A stretch of DNA of 16,625 nucleotides from CBIFVZ01 sp966185765 (GTDB lineage Bacteria; Pseudomonadota; Gammaproteobacteria; Enterobacterales; Enterobacteriaceae). The notes under the pieces are model-generated. The model did no database searches, was not told the origin of the DNA, and worked only from the letters and a program-made list of their open reading frames with translations. This document shows positions 1 to 7,483 of this stretch, in pieces (the stretch's first letter is position 1; each line of letters starts with the position of its first letter). The stretch is taken from the NCBI GenBank assembly GCA_966185765.1, contig CBIFVZ010000078.1, forward strand, positions 1-16,625, read 5' to 3'. The translations under genes were made by a program, and so were the position numbers.

Positions 1-63
1 GCGTGCGAGGCGTGCGAGGCGTGCGAGGCGTGCGAGGCGTGCGAGGCGTGCGAGGCGTGCGAG
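1..63. repeat. 9-bp tandem repeat, 7 perfect copies
   Basis: Seven exact head-to-tail copies of GCGTGCGAG run from the first base of the window to base 63, where the pattern stops at GTTGGTC. The array is cut by the window edge, so the true copy number is unknown. The unit is a multiple of three and would read Arg-Gly-Val on the plus strand, but no start site or gene is visible here. It lies beyond the tktA terminator, so it is probably an intergenic minisatellite or the end of a gene to the left. Confidence 0.95.
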
Positions 64-195
64 GTTGGTCAGAATTGCAGTCATGCTCACGGCTTGCAAG
101 GAATTCACTCACGTGTGCAATAAAAAATTGCCTGATCCGGCCCGAGAGCCTTTTGATGGTAAAAATCTTCACAGAACATCCCGTCGCGGTATAAA
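64..195. other. Intergenic stretch left of the tktA terminator
   Basis: No gene can be supported here. Short frames on the plus strand have no ribosome binding site and no recognisable protein features. The only visible structure is a small inverted repeat, GCAAT-AAAAA-ATTGC at 117-131, too weak to call. It presumably separates tktA from the next gene on the left. Confidence 0.5.
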
Positions 196-235
196 ACAAA
201 AGGCAGAAGCCACTCGCCTCTGCCCTTTTATTTCA
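196..235 (-). terminator. Rho-independent terminator of tktA
   Basis: On the minus strand, just after the tktA stop codon, a stem of about ten pairs is formed by plus-strand 198-207 and 219-228 (one G-U pair). A short loop closes it, and a T-rich run in the RNA sense (TTTTGTTTTAT) follows. The plus strand also ends in TTTTATTT, so the structure could stop transcription from either side. Confidence 0.85.
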
Positions 236-273
236 TTGCTTATACGGGCCAAAACTACAGCCCGTCAATGTTG

Positions 274-2265
274 TTACAGAACGGATTTAGCCTTGCTGAC
301 CACGTTCTCAACGGTGAAGCCAAACTCTTCAAACAGCTTCTCAGCCGGTGCAGACTCACCAAAGGTGGTCATGCCCACAACGGCACCGTTCAGACCAACA
401 TACTTATACCAGTAGTCGGCAATACCGGCTTCAATGGCTACGCGCGCGCTAACGGCCTTCGGCAGCACGGCTTCGCGATAGGCCGCATCCTGCTTGTCGA
501 ACGCATCGGTAGAGGGCATGGAGACCACGCGTGCCTTGATACCTTCTGCGGACAGTTTGTCCCAGGCCGCCACTGCCAGTTCAACTTCAGAGCCCGTTGC
601 AATCAGAATCAGCTGCGGCTGACCGTCACAGTCTTTAAGCACGTAGGCACCGCGAGCGATGTCTGCCAGCTGCTGTGCGCTACGCTCCTGCTGCGCCAGG
701 TTCTGGCGAGAAAGGATCAGTGCGGTCGGGCCGTCGCTGCGCTCAACGCCGTATTTCCACGCCACCGCAGATTCTACCTGGTCACACGGACGCCAGGTGC
801 TCATGTTAGGCGTAACACGCAGAGATGCCATCTGCTCAACCGGCTGGTGAGTCGGGCCATCTTCGCCAAGGCCGATGGAGTCATGGGTATACACCATCAC
901 CTGGCGCTGCTTCATCAGTGCAGCCATACGCACCGCATTGCGCGCGTATTCCACGAACATCAGGAAGGTAGAGGTGTACGGCAGGAAGCCGCCGTGCAGC
1001 GCCACGCCGTTAGCGATAGCGGTCATACCAAACTCGCGCACGCCGTAGTGAATATAGTTACCGGCCGTGTCTTCATTAATCGGTTTAGAGCCAGACCACA
1101 GCGTCAGGTTAGACGGTGCCAGGTCCGCAGAGCCGCCGAGGAACTCCGGCAACCACGGGCCAAAGGCTTCAATGGCGTTCTGAGAGGCTTTACGGCTGGC
1201 AATTTTTGCCGGATTGGCCTGAAGCTGTTCGATAAATGCCTGTGCTTTGGCGTCAAAATCAGCGGGCAGTTCGTTCTTCATGCGGCGTGAGAACTCAGCG
1301 GCTTCCTGCGGGAATGCTTTCTGGTAAGCGGCGAACTTCTCATTCCAGGCGCGCTCTTTAGCCTGACCTGCTTCTTTAGCATCCCACTGCGCATAAATTT
1401 CAGACGGGATCTCAAACGGCGCGTAGTTCCAGCCCAGCTGCTTACGGGTTGCAGCCACTTCGGCTTCGCCCAGCGGCGCGCCGTGGGAGTCGTGGGTGCC
1501 TGCTTTGTTCGGGGAGCCAAAACCAATAACGGTTTTGCACATCAGCAACGACGGCTTGTCGGTTACCGTGCGCGCTTCTTCAATAGCACGCTTGATGGCG
1601 TCAGCATCGTGACCGTCTACGCCGCGCACCACATGCCAGCCGTAGGCTTCAAAGCGCTTCGCGGTGTCATCGGTGAACCAGCCCTCAACGTGACCATCAA
1701 TAGAAATGCCGTTGTCATCATAGAACGCCATCAGTTTGCCAAGCTTGAGCGTACCCGCCAGCGAGCAAACTTCGTGGGAGATACCTTCCATCATGCAGCC
1801 ATCACCCATGAACGCATAGGTATAATGGTCAACAATGTCATGGCCCGGGCGGTTAAATTGCGCGGCCAGTGTTTTCTCAGCAATCGCCATACCCACCGCG
1901 TTAGCGATACCCTGGCCCAGCGGGCCGGTGGTGGTTTCTACGCCCGGCGTATAGCCCACTTCCGGGTGACCCGGCGTTTTAGAATGCAGCTGACGGAAGT
2001 TTTCCAGTTCTGACATCGGCAGATCATAGCCGGTGAGATGCAACAGGCTATAAATCAGCATTGAACCATGACCGTTAGAGAGTACAAAACGGTCGCGATC
2101 GGCCCAGGAAGGGTTGGTTGGGTTATGGTTCAGGTAATCACGCCACAGGACTTCGGCAATATCAGCCATCCCCATCGGGGCACCCGGGTGACCGGACTTG
2201 GCTTTCTGAACGGCGTCCATGCTGAGCGCACGAATGGCATTGGCAAGCTCTTTACGAGAAGACAT
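274..2265 (-). CDS. tktA: Transketolase 1
   Basis: Thiamine-diphosphate enzyme of the non-oxidative pentose phosphate pathway; it moves two-carbon ketol units between sugar phosphates in the cytoplasm. The start at 2265 gives 663 residues, the E. coli TktA length, opening with the familiar MSSRKELANAIRALS; GGAG lies five bases upstream. A longer in-frame start at 2334 adds 23 residues not found in the family. Visible signatures: substrate and cofactor histidines at 26, 66 and 100, the ThDP motif GDG 154-156 through Asn185, and the catalytic Glu segment REFGMTAIANG near residue 411. It is near-identical to E. coli TktA over long stretches. Location beside loiP favours tktA over the paralogue tktB. 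A terminator follows at 196-235. No damage is seen. Confidence 0.98.
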   Translation of the reverse strand: MSSRKELANAIRALSMDAVQKAKSGHPGAPMGMADIAEVLWRDYLNHNPTNPSWADRDRFVLSNGHGSMLIYSLLHLTGYDLPMSELENFRQLHSKTPGHPEVGYTPGVETTTGPLGQGIANAVGMAIAEKTLAAQFNRPGHDIVDHYTYAFMGDGCMMEGISHEVCSLAGTLKLGKLMAFYDDNGISIDGHVEGWFTDDTAKRFEAYGWHVVRGVDGHDADAIKRAIEEARTVTDKPSLLMCKTVIGFGSPNKAGTHDSHGAPLGEAEVAATRKQLGWNYAPFEIPSEIYAQWDAKEAGQAKERAWNEKFAAYQKAFPQEAAEFSRRMKNELPADFDAKAQAFIEQLQANPAKIASRKASQNAIEAFGPWLPEFLGGSADLAPSNLTLWSGSKPINEDTAGNYIHYGVREFGMTAIANGVALHGGFLPYTSTFLMFVEYARNAVRMAALMKQRQVMVYTHDSIGLGEDGPTHQPVEQMASLRVTPNMSTWRPCDQVESAVAWKYGVERSDGPTALILSRQNLAQQERSAQQLADIARGAYVLKDCDGQPQLILIATGSEVELAVAAWDKLSAEGIKARVVSMPSTDAFDKQDAAYREAVLPKAVSARVAIEAGIADYWYKYVGLNGAVVGMTTFGESAPAEKLFEEFGFTVENVVSKAKSVL

Positions 2266-2635
2266 TTTAACTCCAGATCGGATGGTTAAAGGCAGAACCT
2301 TTGTTGCAGTTAGATGACGCTGGTTATTGCCCACGACGGTTCAATACAGCAAGAGGGGTGTGAGTTTGCTCAACAAACGCAACCACAAACGCCTGCGCCT
2401 TGAAATATCACGGGTATGGGCTACGCCCGAAAATAATGTCCAACAATGTAACCCAAGCGGCGTGTCATGTACATGGAGCATCCTTTTACCGGTTGGGAAA
2501 TCTCTGGATCTTGCTCGCATGTCAGGCAAATAACTCACCGTATTGCCTCCAGGATCTTTATACTCAGGCTGACTCGGGCATTTCATCGCCCGTCGTTTGA
2601 ATGTATTCGTCAATTGATTAGGGATATACCTGACC
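2266..2635. promoter_or_regulatory. Divergent tktA/loiP intergenic region
   Basis: About 370 bases lie between the two divergent starts and must hold both promoters, but I cannot place either with confidence. For tktA, TTGAGC (plus 2368-2373, minus sense) and TGTATT (2343-2348) are 19 bp apart, which is long. For loiP, TATACT at 2559-2564 is a good -10 hexamer with no convincing -35 at 17 bp. A hairpin-forming CGGG...CCCG segment lies near 2411-2429. No gene is supported here; frames on either strand lack family features. Confidence 0.4.
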
Positions 2636-3409
2636 ATGAAAATGCGTCCGATGTTGCTGTGTGCTCTCGCAGCCAGCCTGTTGGCGGGCTGTCAGAATAT
2701 GGATTCCGGCGGATTACTGTCGTCCGGCGCAGGTGCCTTTCAGGCATATACGTTAAGCGATGAGCAGGTCATCGCGCTTAGCGATCAGGCCTGCCAGGAG
2801 CAGGACAGCAAAGCGACCATTGCTGCTGCCAGCAGCACCTATACCCAGCGCCTGAACAAAATCGCCAACGCGCTTGGCAACAACATCAACGGCCAGGCCG
2901 TCAATTACAAGGTCTATCAGACCAAAGACGTCAACGCCTTCGCGATGGCGAACGGTTGTATTCGCGTTTACAGCGGATTAATGGACATGATGACCGACAA
3001 TGAAGTCGAAGCGGTCATCGGCCATGAGATGGGTCACGTGGCACTCGGCCACGTGAAAAAAGGGATGCAGGTGGCGATGGGTACTAACGCGCTGCGTGTT
3101 GCCGCCGCCTCAGCCGGTGGCATTCTCGGCAGCCTGTCGCAGTCGGAGCTGGGCGCACTGGGTGAGCAGCTGGTTAACGCTCAGTTCTCCCAGCGCCAGG
3201 AGTCTGAGGCAGACGACTACTCCTACGATTTTTTAAGAAAACGCGGCATTGACCCGTCAGGGCTGGTGACCAGCTTTGAGAAGCTGGCAAAGGCAGAACA
3301 GGGGCGCCAGAGTTCGATGTTTGACGATCATCCGGCCTCTGAAGCCCGTGCGCAGCATATCCGCGACCGTATGACCTCCGATGGCCTCAAGCCACCTGCA
3401 AAACAGTAA
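2636..3409 (+). CDS. loiP: Outer-membrane M48 metalloprotease lipoprotein LoiP
   Basis: Zinc metalloprotease of the M48 family (formerly YggG). In E. coli it is an outer-membrane lipoprotein that works with the YcaL/BepA-type quality-control proteases and is linked to low-osmolarity stress. The 257-residue protein begins with a short basic and hydrophobic signal peptide ending in the lipobox LAGC, so Cys19 would be lipidated. The zinc site is HEMGH at 130-134, with Glu191 in the ESEADDYSYD segment as third ligand. The segments NVFAMANG-like, VYSGLMDMMTDNEVEAVIG and SSMFDDHPAS match E. coli closely. It is a few residues longer at the C-terminus than the E. coli protein (ending PPAKQ). It stands alone on the plus strand, divergent from tktA and convergent with the catabolic block. 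Confidence 0.96.
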   Translation: MKMRPMLLCALAASLLAGCQNMDSGGLLSSGAGAFQAYTLSDEQVIALSDQACQEQDSKATIAAASSTYTQRLNKIANALGNNINGQAVNYKVYQTKDVNAFAMANGCIRVYSGLMDMMTDNEVEAVIGHEMGHVALGHVKKGMQVAMGTNALRVAAASAGGILGSLSQSELGALGEQLVNAQFSQRQESEADDYSYDFLRKRGIDPSGLVTSFEKLAKAEQGRQSSMFDDHPASEARAQHIRDRMTSDGLKPPAKQ

Positions 3410-3431
3410 GTTTCACAACAGTAAGTTTCAC
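3402..3431. repeat. Perfect 15-bp tandem duplication across the loiP stop codon
   Basis: AACAGTAAGTTTCAC occurs twice with no gap, at 3402-3416 and 3417-3431. The first copy contains the last codon and the TAA stop of loiP (3407-3409). Fifteen bases is in frame, so the second copy supplies another in-frame TAA. It looks like a recent slippage duplication with no effect on the protein. Confidence 0.9.
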
Positions 3432-3482
3432 GCTGTCGCCGGGGCGTTTTCGTTCACACGTTCCTGGCGTATCAACCTGAAC

Positions 3483-3520
3483 CTGACAACATCCTGGCTT
3501 TTCAGCCGGGATGTTGTCAG
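3483..3520. terminator. Long hairpin between loiP and the catabolic block
   Basis: CTGACAACATCC at the left pairs with GGATGTTGTCAG at the right (twelve pairs), and the stem continues inward (TGGCT with AGCCG) to a TTTC-type loop. Neither side has a T run directly after it, so on its own it is not a classical intrinsic terminator. It may assist the hairpin at 3528-3551, or protect the 3' ends of the two convergent transcripts. Confidence 0.6.
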
Positions 3521-3527
3521 CAATCTG

Positions 3528-3551
3528 AAGCGGCGCCAGGCGCCGCTTTTT
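3528..3551 (+). terminator. GC-rich terminator, strongest for loiP, possibly bidirectional
   Basis: AAGCGGCGCC-A-GGCGCCGCTT is a perfect inverted repeat around one central base (3528-3548), followed on the plus strand by TTTTT (3547-3551) and then ACCTTTT. This is a good rho-independent terminator for loiP. It lies a few bases after the stop codon of the last catabolic gene on the other strand, where the tail is only TTCAG. Termination there would rest mainly on the stem. Confidence 0.8.
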
Positions 3552-3556
3552 ACCTT

Positions 3557-5200
3557 TTAGTACAGCGTCTTCTGCGGCGGGCCTGCAAAGCGTAGCGGGC
3601 CTATTTCGCCCATACGCACTTCCACTACCGACGGCCCCGGCATCGCCAGCGTTTCTGCCAGTACCGGCTGGAAGTCTTCTGCGCTCGCCACCGACCAGGC
3701 CTGCAAACCCATCGCCTGTGCCAGCAACGTGAAATCCGGCGTATGCAGTTCGTTGTAATACTGACGCCCGCCAAAATACTTATCCTGAATGCCGCGCATC
3801 ACACCGTAACCGCCGTCGTTCATGATAAGCAGCGTGATGTTGGCCTTCTCCTGGGCCATTGTCGCAAGCTCCCCGAGGTTCAGACTCAGGCCACCGTCTC
3901 CAACCAGCCCCACGATTTTACGCTGCGGGTTAGCCAGTGCGGTGCCAACCGCCATCGGCAGGCCCATACCAATGGCCCCCGCCAGCGAGTGCACATTACC
4001 CAGCGGCCCGTTGGCGCGAAACAGTCGGCTGCCCCACAGGCTGCCAGAGACCGTGATATCACGTACCAGAATGCCGTCCTGCGGCAGCGCGCGCTCAATG
4101 GCGTCATTGAGTGCGGCATACGCACCGCACTGTTCACGCAGCGCCTGCTCTGCCTGTGAAACAGCCTGTTCAATTTGTCCGTCCCACGCCACGCTGCCCC
4201 AGCGCTGGCCCTGTGCCTTCACGGCCAGCGCGTTCAGTACCGCCGCCGCATCCGCAATCAGGATGTCATCCATCAGGTAATTGCGACTGGCGGCAGCTGG
4301 ATCGATATCTACCTGCACGCGCGGCTCTGGCAGTGCCAGCGTCCAGGAACGCGTTTCGTTGCTGCGCAGGCGTGACCCTACCACCAGCGTCAGATCGCAC
4401 TGCTCAATTAACGCCTCCACTGACGGCGAGTTATGGAACGCACGCAGGCTGCGCGGGTGGCTGTCTGGCAGAATGCCGCGCCCGTGGGTGGTGGAAATCA
4501 CCGTCACGCCCGCATCGGCCAGTTTACGTACGGCATCACTACAGTTAAGCGCCCCGCCGCCAATCCACAGTAGCGGTTTTTTCGCCGCGCTCAGGCGCTG
4601 CCACAGCCGCTCCAGTGCCGCCTCTGCCAGCGCAGGGGCAGCCAGGGGCGCGACAGGTGGCGTGACCAGCGCGGCCGGGATTTTACTGCTCTGAATATCA
4701 ATGGGGATTTCAACTGACACCGGGCCGCACGGCGGCGTCTGGGCTTCCTGAATCGCGCGCTGAATTATCGCGACCGCCTGGTTTGGGTTACTGATGCGGT
4801 AGGCGCGCTTTGAACTGGCGCGCAGGTAGCCCAGCTGGTCGCGGGTCTCATGAATAAAACCGGTATCGGCATCAAGCCATGCCTTCTCCACCTGGCCTGT
4901 GATGTGCAAGAGCGGCGAACCGGCATTAAGTGCCTCGACCAGCGCGCCCACCGCGTTACCCGCCCCCGCACCAGTGCTGGTAAGCGCCACGCCAAGACCG
5001 GAAAAACGCCCGTGGGCGTCGGCCATTGTCACCGCGCCTGCTTCACCGCGTGCTGGCACAAAACGCAATTTGCCACGCTGACCCACGGCGTCTGCCACCG
5101 GCAGGTTATGAATGGAAATCACGCCGTACAGGGTATCGACGCCATACAGTTCCAGAGTACGGGCGATGGCTTCGCCCACAGTAATCATATCGCTCATCAT
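3557..5200 (-). CDS. Thiamine-diphosphate-dependent enzyme (decarboxylase/acetolactate synthase-like)
   Basis: A 547-residue member of the ThDP enzyme superfamily that includes acetolactate synthase, benzoylformate decarboxylase and related 2-oxoacid lyases. Order: N-terminal pyrimidine-binding domain with the cofactor-activating Glu53 in ARGEAGAVTMADAHGR, a central domain around 190-340, and a C-terminal pyrophosphate domain with GDG 434-436 and Asn461-Asp462 (GDG-x25-N motif). The exact reaction cannot be read from the sequence. Next to an aldehyde dehydrogenase it could decarboxylate a 2-oxoacid to an aldehyde. Last gene of the block, 12 bases after the ALDH stop, with AAGGGCTG before a doubled ATG, so the start may be 5200 or 5197. 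It has no obvious small subunit partner, which argues against biosynthetic acetolactate synthase. Confidence 0.88.
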   Translation of the reverse strand: MMSDMITVGEAIARTLELYGVDTLYGVISIHNLPVADAVGQRGKLRFVPARGEAGAVTMADAHGRFSGLGVALTSTGAGAGNAVGALVEALNAGSPLLHITGQVEKAWLDADTGFIHETRDQLGYLRASSKRAYRISNPNQAVAIIQRAIQEAQTPPCGPVSVEIPIDIQSSKIPAALVTPPVAPLAAPALAEAALERLWQRLSAAKKPLLWIGGGALNCSDAVRKLADAGVTVISTTHGRGILPDSHPRSLRAFHNSPSVEALIEQCDLTLVVGSRLRSNETRSWTLALPEPRVQVDIDPAAASRNYLMDDILIADAAAVLNALAVKAQGQRWGSVAWDGQIEQAVSQAEQALREQCGAYAALNDAIERALPQDGILVRDITVSGSLWGSRLFRANGPLGNVHSLAGAIGMGLPMAVGTALANPQRKIVGLVGDGGLSLNLGELATMAQEKANITLLIMNDGGYGVMRGIQDKYFGGRQYYNELHTPDFTLLAQAMGLQAWSVASAEDFQPVLAETLAMPGPSVVEVRMGEIGPLRFAGPPQKTLY

Positions 5201-5212
5201 CAGCCCTTATTG

Positions 5213-6682
5213 TTAGTCGCACCAGGTGTTGACGCCATTGCCGGTCGCCAGGTAGATGCTCTTTTGCTGCATCCAGGCCTTCAGGCCCTGAATGCCCTTT
5301 TCGCGGCCAAGGCCGCTCTCTTTGAAACCGCCAAAGGGCGTGGAGATAGAAAAAACTTTGTAGGTGTTAATCCAGACAGTGCCGGTTTCAAGCTGCTCTG
5401 CCAGGCGCAGCGCACGACCGGTATCACGCGTCCAGATACCCGCTGCCAGACCAAATACGGAGTCGTTCGCCTCGCGCAATAGCGCCTGCTCATCGTCAAA
5501 CGACATGGCAACCAGCACCGGGCCAAAAATCTCTTCCTGGCAAACTCGTGCCTGGTTAGTCAGCCCGGTGATAATGGTGGGCTGAAACCAGTTACCGTCA
5601 GCAAGGCTGGCATCCGCCGGAATTTCACCGCCGCACAGCACCTGGCCGCCCTCCTCCTGGGCCAGGCGCACATAGTTCATAACGCTTTCACGGTGGCTGC
5701 GGCTAATGAGCGGCCCAACATGTGTCCCCGGCGTCAACGGATGCGCCAGACGCAGCCCCTGCGTCAGTTCCAGCAGGCGCGCCATCAGCGGCTTATACAC
5801 GCTCTGGTGCACAAACAGACGCGCACCGGCAATGCAGGCCTGGCCGCCTGAACTGAAAATGCCGTAGCAAATACCGCGCGCGGCCTGTTCGATATCGGCA
5901 TCTTCCAGCACGATGGTGGGCGATTTACCGCCCAGCTCCAGCGAGGTGGGAATAAGTTTTTCAGCCGCCACGTGCGCCAGATGGCGACCGGTGGTGGTCC
6001 CGCCGGTAAAGGAGATTTTGCGCACTTTAGGGTGGCGCGCCAGCGCGTCACCAATCACCGAACCTTTGCCCGGCAACACGCTTAATAACCCGGCAGGCAG
6101 CCCGGCCTGCTCAAAGATCTCTGCCAGCACCAGCGCCATCAGCGGCGTGGCTTCGGCAGGCTTAAGGATAACGGCGTTGCCCGCTGCAATGGCCGGGGCA
6201 ATCTTTTGCATCTCACTGGCAATGGGGGAATTCCAGGGCGTAATGGCCGCCACCACACCGAGCGGCTCATAGCGACTTAACGTCAGCACATCCACAATAC
6301 GCGGCGTCGGCAGTTCGCCCTCAAGCAACTCGCAAGCCGCAGCGTAATAGCGCGCGGTGCCTGCGGCACTCATCACCAGACCTCGGGTCTCTGTGAGCGG
6401 TTTACCGTTGTCCCGGGTCTGGCGTTCAGCCAGTTCATCCACACGCGCTTCAATGATGTCCGCCACGCGGGAAAGGATGCGCGCACGCTGGTGCGGCAGG
6501 CTGTTGCGCCAGGCCGGATTGCGCCAGGCACGTTCAGCACGCTCCACGGCATCGTCGAGATCGCTCATTCCCGCCGCATGTAAAGAAGCATTGACGGAGC
6601 CGTCAGCGGGAAAATAGCTGTGCATCAACTCGCCACTGCCCTGGCGCCATTCGCCGCCGATAAAAATATTAAGAAGTTCCAT
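5213..6682 (-). CDS. NAD(P)-dependent aldehyde dehydrogenase
   Basis: Oxidises an aldehyde to the carboxylic acid. The 489-residue protein has the full ALDH superfamily layout: ITPWNSP with Asn151, KPAEATP with Lys174, FTGGTTTG at the nucleotide site (225-232), the general-base Glu249 in LELGGKSP, and the nucleophile Cys283 in SSGGQACIAGARLF. The C-terminal PFGGFKESGLGRE segment is typical. All catalytic residues are present. A strong AAGGAG lies just before the start, which follows the aspartate dehydrogenase-like gene by nine bases. Within the block it may take the aldehyde made by the adjacent ThDP enzyme, or a semialdehyde from ring cleavage; which one is inference. The substrate class cannot be read from the motifs. 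Confidence 0.92.
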   Translation of the reverse strand: MELLNIFIGGEWRQGSGELMHSYFPADGSVNASLHAAGMSDLDDAVERAERAWRNPAWRNSLPHQRARILSRVADIIEARVDELAERQTRDNGKPLTETRGLVMSAAGTARYYAAACELLEGELPTPRIVDVLTLSRYEPLGVVAAITPWNSPIASEMQKIAPAIAAGNAVILKPAEATPLMALVLAEIFEQAGLPAGLLSVLPGKGSVIGDALARHPKVRKISFTGGTTTGRHLAHVAAEKLIPTSLELGGKSPTIVLEDADIEQAARGICYGIFSSGGQACIAGARLFVHQSVYKPLMARLLELTQGLRLAHPLTPGTHVGPLISRSHRESVMNYVRLAQEEGGQVLCGGEIPADASLADGNWFQPTIITGLTNQARVCQEEIFGPVLVAMSFDDEQALLREANDSVFGLAAGIWTRDTGRALRLAEQLETGTVWINTYKVFSISTPFGGFKESGLGREKGIQGLKAWMQQKSIYLATGNGVNTWCD

Positions 6683-6691
6683 CGCCGCTCC

Positions 6692-7474
6692 TTACTGTTG
6701 CGCCAGTTCACGGCAGGCGCGCACTGCGCTCAGTGCCGCCAGTGTCGAGGTTTTAGGGTTGCTCGGGAGCGGCAGCCCGCTCAGTTCAAGGTGGAATTCA
6801 CCAAAACCGCCCTCTACGTGCAGGGTGTGCGTGTTACGCTGGGTTTGCGGGTCAACCATGAGCTGCACGCGGGTGTCGTCCATCCCCACACCGCCGAGCG
6901 CCACGGTGGCGGCCACGTTGGCGTTAGCCGGGAACAGCCGTGCTGCCTCGCGCGCGCTGCCTTCAAAGAAGATTTGCGCATCTTTTACGCTGTTGAGGTC
7001 GATAAGCATTTCCGCGTAGCTGCCGCGCCAGCTAACCGGGCTTTTACGCGAGCGATAGGTCACGCGCTCAAGGCCGCCCTCTTTTGCCGCCGCCAGCCCG
7101 TCAATGCCCGCTACGGCCCCGGAAAGCAGCGTTAGCCTGCCGTGGCCGGTACGCCGCGCCGCCTCCAGGCGTTGCTCCAGCCCGGCATCAGCCAGCGCTC
7201 CGGTAGAAATCACCGCCAGGTGCCAGCCGCGCGCCAGAATCTCAGCGCCATATTCAGCCACCGCCTGCTGGCTGGCGCACTCCAGCACCAGATCCGGCGT
7301 CCCTTCACATGCCTGCGGGGACGTCAGCGCCGTAACCCGCCCCTGAAAACGCGCGTGGATAGCCGCATGATGCGGCTTACGCGCCACTATCCAGCCAAGC
7401 TGTACGCCGTCCGGCAGGCGTTCTATAACAGCCTGAGCCATAGCGCCGTAACCAATCAACATAATCTGTTTCAT
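6692..7474 (-). CDS. L-aspartate dehydrogenase-family protein (NadX-like)
   Basis: Member of the NAD(P)-dependent aspartate dehydrogenase family, which interconverts aspartate and iminoaspartate/oxaloacetate with release or uptake of ammonia. The 260 residues show an N-terminal Rossmann motif IGYGAMAQAV (7-16), the SGAVAGIDGLAAAK segment (118-131), FPANANVAATVALGG (181-195), the candidate active-site His216 in NTHTLH, and the family hallmark NPKTSTLAALS (239-249). Since the hallmarks are intact, amino or imino acid chemistry is likely, but the real substrate in this pathway is unknown. From memory, P. aeruginosa PA3505, a characterised aspartate dehydrogenase, lies beside similar ALDH and decarboxylase-type genes, so this may be a recurring module. 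GAGGA precedes the start. Confidence 0.85.
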   Translation of the reverse strand: MKQIMLIGYGAMAQAVIERLPDGVQLGWIVARKPHHAAIHARFQGRVTALTSPQACEGTPDLVLECASQQAVAEYGAEILARGWHLAVISTGALADAGLEQRLEAARRTGHGRLTLLSGAVAGIDGLAAAKEGGLERVTYRSRKSPVSWRGSYAEMLIDLNSVKDAQIFFEGSAREAARLFPANANVAATVALGGVGMDDTRVQLMVDPQTQRNTHTLHVEGGFGEFHLELSGLPLPSNPKTSTLAALSAVRACRELAQQ

Positions 7475-7483
7475 CGCGCGTCC

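Noticed and set aside
1..63. CRISPR array
   Set aside because: The units are nine bases with no spacers between them, so it is a simple tandem repeat.
268..1290. Long plus-strand open frame opposite tktA
   Set aside because: It lies wholly antisense to a near-complete match to transketolase, has no ribosome binding site and shows no family features.
2266..2334. Extended tktA start giving 23 more N-terminal residues
   Set aside because: The extension is absent from the well-known TktA N-terminus, and GGAG with correct spacing serves the start at 2265.
3557..5200. Biosynthetic acetolactate synthase large subunit
   Set aside because: There is no adjacent small regulatory subunit, the context is catabolic, and the sequence only shares the general ThDP-enzyme motifs.
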